From UBA668 sp046052275 (GTDB lineage: Bacteria; Actinomycetota; Acidimicrobiia; Acidimicrobiales; Ilumatobacteraceae), in the NCBI GenBank assembly GCA_046052275.1, contig JBJOMQ010000095.1:1-9007 (forward strand): a stretch of DNA of 9,007 nucleotides, in the 5' to 3' direction. The translations under genes and the position numbers were made by a program. The notes beneath the pieces are model-generated. The model saw only the letters and a program-made list of their open reading frames with translations, made no database searches and was not told the DNA's origin. Positions 7,236 through 9,007 of the stretch are shown here, piece after piece. Numbering within the stretch: position 1 is the first letter of the stretch; the number at the start of each line of letters is the position of its first letter.

Positions 7236-7841
7236 ATGAGCCAGATGAAGACCCGCCTCCAGGCCCTCACGCAACTCGACAGGGCGCTCGCCGCAATCAC
7301 CGACGACGAGCTCGGCACCGCTGTCGGCCGGCTCGACGACGATCACCGATCGGCACTCGACGTGCTCTGCGATGCACCGTCAGGTGGCTTCACCGATCCT
7401 GCCGCACGAGTGCTGTCGATGCGCGCCGTGGCGGCGCGAGGCCGCCTGAACGGTGATCTCGAGCGAGTCGCTGCCGTCGTCTCCGACGAGTGCCTGGCCC
7501 GCTGCATCGAACTGCTGGGCGACGACGCCGACAACCCCTCAGAGGACGAGTTCCTCGCCGTCGTGCCAACCCTCGTCGACGGATTCGGCGTGCCGGTGGT
7601 CCGCCTCATGATGGCCGCCGTCGTCGCCGGTGAGGCCCCGGCATCGGTGATGCTCACCCGCCTGCTGAAGTCGCACGAGACGCTTGCGCTTCCCGCAGCT
7701 GCACCTGCACCGGCACCCGAGATGCTGCCCCCGCGCCGAGCCGACGACGAGGTGAAGGCCCGCCGCAAGGCCGCCAAGGAGCGCAAGCAGGCCGAGGCCC
7801 GTGCCCGCCGCGAGCAGCAGCTGCGAGCGCGCAGCCGCTGA
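7236..7841 (+). CDS. Uncharacterised protein with basic, charged C-terminal tail
   Basis: I do not recognise the family. The 201-residue protein has no signal peptide or obvious membrane segment, so it is probably cytoplasmic. Residues 1 to about 148 look mostly helical (LTQLDRALAAI, LERVAAVVSDECLARCIELL, VVPTLVDGFGVPVVRLMMAA). They include two Cys in the ECLARCIEL segment. A Pro/Ala linker (about 149-165) leads to a Lys/Arg/Glu-rich tail (about 167-201, for example KARRKAAKERKQAEARARR), likely a single charged helix that could contact nucleic acid; that role is inference. Third-position G/C use is like its neighbours, supporting a real gene. It sits 69 bases after mfd with its own promoter-like element and converges on ogt. 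Confidence 0.8.
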   Translation: MSQMKTRLQALTQLDRALAAITDDELGTAVGRLDDDHRSALDVLCDAPSGGFTDPAARVLSMRAVAARGRLNGDLERVAAVVSDECLARCIELLGDDADNPSEDEFLAVVPTLVDGFGVPVVRLMMAAVVAGEAPASVMLTRLLKSHETLALPAAAPAPAPEMLPPRRADDEVKARRKAAKERKQAEARARREQQLRARSR

Positions 7842-7847
7842 TCCCCG

Positions 7848-8372
7848 CTAGCCGCGACCGGCGATGCGCCGCTCGTGGTCGAGCAGCCACGACTTGGCGT
7901 CGAGTCCGCCAGCAAAGCCAGTCAGCGCACCGCCGCCGCCCACCACGCGGTGGCAGGGCACGATGATGCTGATCGGATTCCGGCCGTTCGCTGCCCCGAC
8001 CGCACGCGCCTTGTTGGCATCGCCGAGGGCGCGTGCCTGCTCGCCGTAGGTCATCGTCTGCCCGAACGGGATGGTGCGCAGCACGCGCCACGCATCCTGC
8101 TGGAACGGCGTGCCGACGGGATCGAGCGGGACGTCGAACGCGCGACGGCGCCCCTCGAAGTACTCGGCGAGCTGCTCGACAGCGCGAGCGGCGATCTCGC
8201 GAGCTGCGCCGGGCGAGGACGACGACGTAGGAGGTCGGCGACGAACCCGGCTCCCCGATCGGTCGTCGTACGGCTCTCCCGGCCACAGGACCGCGAGCAC
8301 TCCGTCATCGCCGGCGATCACGGCGAGCGCGCCGACCGGTGTCTCGAGCGCGGTAGTGAAGATCTCGTTCAC
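7848..8372 (-). CDS. ogt: Methylated-DNA--protein-cysteine methyltransferase (O6-alkylguanine repair)
   Basis: Suicide repair enzyme that moves the alkyl group from O6-alkylguanine to its own cysteine. The 174-residue protein shows the family core: TPFQQDAWRVLRTIPFGQTMTYGE, a helix-turn-helix with the ANGRNP turn, the active site IIVPCHRVVG with acceptor Cys140 (codon at 7953-7955), and FAGGLDAKSWLLDHE. The N-terminal half is ordinary except for an Arg/Ser/Pro-rich linker at about residues 34-50. The start is taken as GTG at 8372 because a strong GGAGG lies five bases before it and the upstream glycosylase stops one base earlier (TGAcGTG). An in-frame ATG at 8384 would add four residues but would use the Shine-Dalgarno as coding sequence. 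The downstream end faces the small + strand gene across six bases. Symbol ogt is used; mgmt-type names are equally applicable. Confidence 0.94.
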   Translation of the reverse strand: MNEIFTTALETPVGALAVIAGDDGVLAVLWPGEPYDDRSGSRVRRRPPTSSSSPGAAREIAARAVEQLAEYFEGRRRAFDVPLDPVGTPFQQDAWRVLRTIPFGQTMTYGEQARALGDANKARAVGAANGRNPISIIVPCHRVVGGGGALTGFAGGLDAKSWLLDHERRIAGRG

Positions 8373-8373
8373 G

Positions 8374-9007
8374 TCATCCTCCATGGTCCGACCAGAGATG
8401 GTGCAGTGCGTACGAACGCCACGGTCGCCACCGCTCGGCGATCGCCGCAGCATCGCGTGGTCCGTCCGCCGCACCCAGCCGGCGCAGGCCGTTGCGCACG
8501 CCGACGTCGGAGGGCAGGAACACATCGGGGTCGCCCAGTGCCCGCATCCGCACATAGCCGACGGTCCACGGGCCAATGCCGTGCAGAGCGAGCAGCGCCC
8601 TGCCGGCCTCGTCGCGGTCGCTGCCAGCGTCGAGCACGATGGCACCGGTGGCGAGCGCCGTGCACGCGCCGCGCAGGGCGTCGGCGCGCGCCCGCGGCAT
8701 CGCAAGACGGTCGTCGCCGACTGCCGCCACCGCGCCGGCCGACGGGAACTGGTGCGTGACCGCACCGACCGCGACTCGGAGCGGTTCACCGTCGGTTTCG
8801 ACGAGCCGTGACGCGAGCGTGCGTGCCCCGGCCACGCTCACCTGCTGTCCGAGCACCGCGCGTACGAGCAGCTCGGCTCCGTCAGGGTGGCCCGGCGAGC
8901 GAAGACCTGCACGCCGAGCGACGAGCGGCCCGAGCACAGGATCAGCACCAAGGTGAGCGTCGATTGCCGACGGGTCGGCGTCGAGATCGAGAAGTCGACG
9001 CGTGCGC
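8374..9007 (-). CDS. alkA: AlkA-type DNA-3-methyladenine glycosylase, 5' end outside the window
   Basis: Base-excision glycosylase removing alkylated purines such as 3-methyladenine. About 210 C-terminal residues are visible. Family segments include RRLLDLDADPSAIDAHLGAD near the edge and ELLVRAVLGQQVSVAGARTL. The helix-hairpin-helix LHGIGPWTVGYVRMRAL is followed by DVFLPSDVGVRNGL, whose Asp (codon 8506-8508) matches the catalytic Asp of AlkA. WRPWRSYALHHLW near the C-terminus is also typical. The frame is open through the right edge with no start needed there; a GTG at 8937 is inside the conserved domain and is not the true start. In Actinobacteria this domain is often the C-terminal part of an Ada-AlkA fusion, which cannot be judged here. 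Its stop TGA (8376-8374) is one base before the ogt start, so the two form an alkylation-repair operon. Confidence 0.9.
   Translation of the reverse strand, partial: RTRRLLDLDADPSAIDAHLGADPVLGPLVARRAGLRSPGHPDGAELLVRAVLGQQVSVAGARTLASRLVETDGEPLRVAVGAVTHQFPSAGAVAAVGDDRLAMPRARADALRGACTALATGAIVLDAGSDRDEAGRALLALHGIGPWTVGYVRMRALGDPDVFLPSDVGVRNGLRRLGAADGPRDAAAIAERWRPWRSYALHHLWSDHGG
8378..8382 (-). promoter_or_regulatory. Ribosome binding site of ogt
   Basis: On the - strand GGAGG (8382 down to 8378) is followed by five bases and then GTG at 8372. It lies inside the last codons of the glycosylase gene, so translation of the two is probably coupled, and it decides the ogt start. Confidence 0.7.

Overview
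This is an ordinary-looking chromosomal segment of a high-GC actinobacterium, most likely from the Acidimicrobiia (Ilumatobacter-like). That placement is inferred from three things: strong G/C bias at third codon positions, the gene order glmU-prs-rplY-pth-mfd (an arrangement shared by many Actinobacteria), and several genes that appear to lack a Shine-Dalgarno site and to start right behind a -10-like TANNNT element. No RNA gene, transposon, CRISPR array or phage element was seen.

Layout. Positions 1-153 hold no convincing gene, only a small G/C-rich inverted repeat and a probable promoter for glmU. On the + strand follow glmU (nucleotidyltransferase of the UDP-GlcNAc pathway, here with a severely shortened acetyltransferase half), prs (PRPP synthase), a 232-base gap with a hairpin and a promoter candidate, rplY/ctc (ribosomal protein bL25), pth (peptidyl-tRNA hydrolase), mfd (transcription-repair coupling factor) and a small uncharacterised gene with a basic tail. 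The last part, on the - strand, is an alkylation-repair pair: the 3' part of an AlkA-type 3-methyladenine glycosylase entering from the right edge, and an O6-alkylguanine-DNA alkyltransferase (ogt). The alkyltransferase start is set by a strong Shine-Dalgarno and lies one base after the glycosylase stop. The small unknown gene and ogt converge with only six bases between them.

How the genes fit together. GlmU and Prs supply activated precursors (UDP-GlcNAc for the cell wall, PRPP for nucleotides and some amino acids). bL25 and Pth act in translation (5S rRNA binding, recycling of peptidyl-tRNA). Mfd clears stalled RNA polymerase and recruits nucleotide excision repair, and AlkA and Ogt repair alkylated bases. 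I found no clearly new system. The observation most worth following is the GlmU that stops just where the acetyltransferase catalytic region should begin, with prs starting immediately after it, so it is probably monofunctional.
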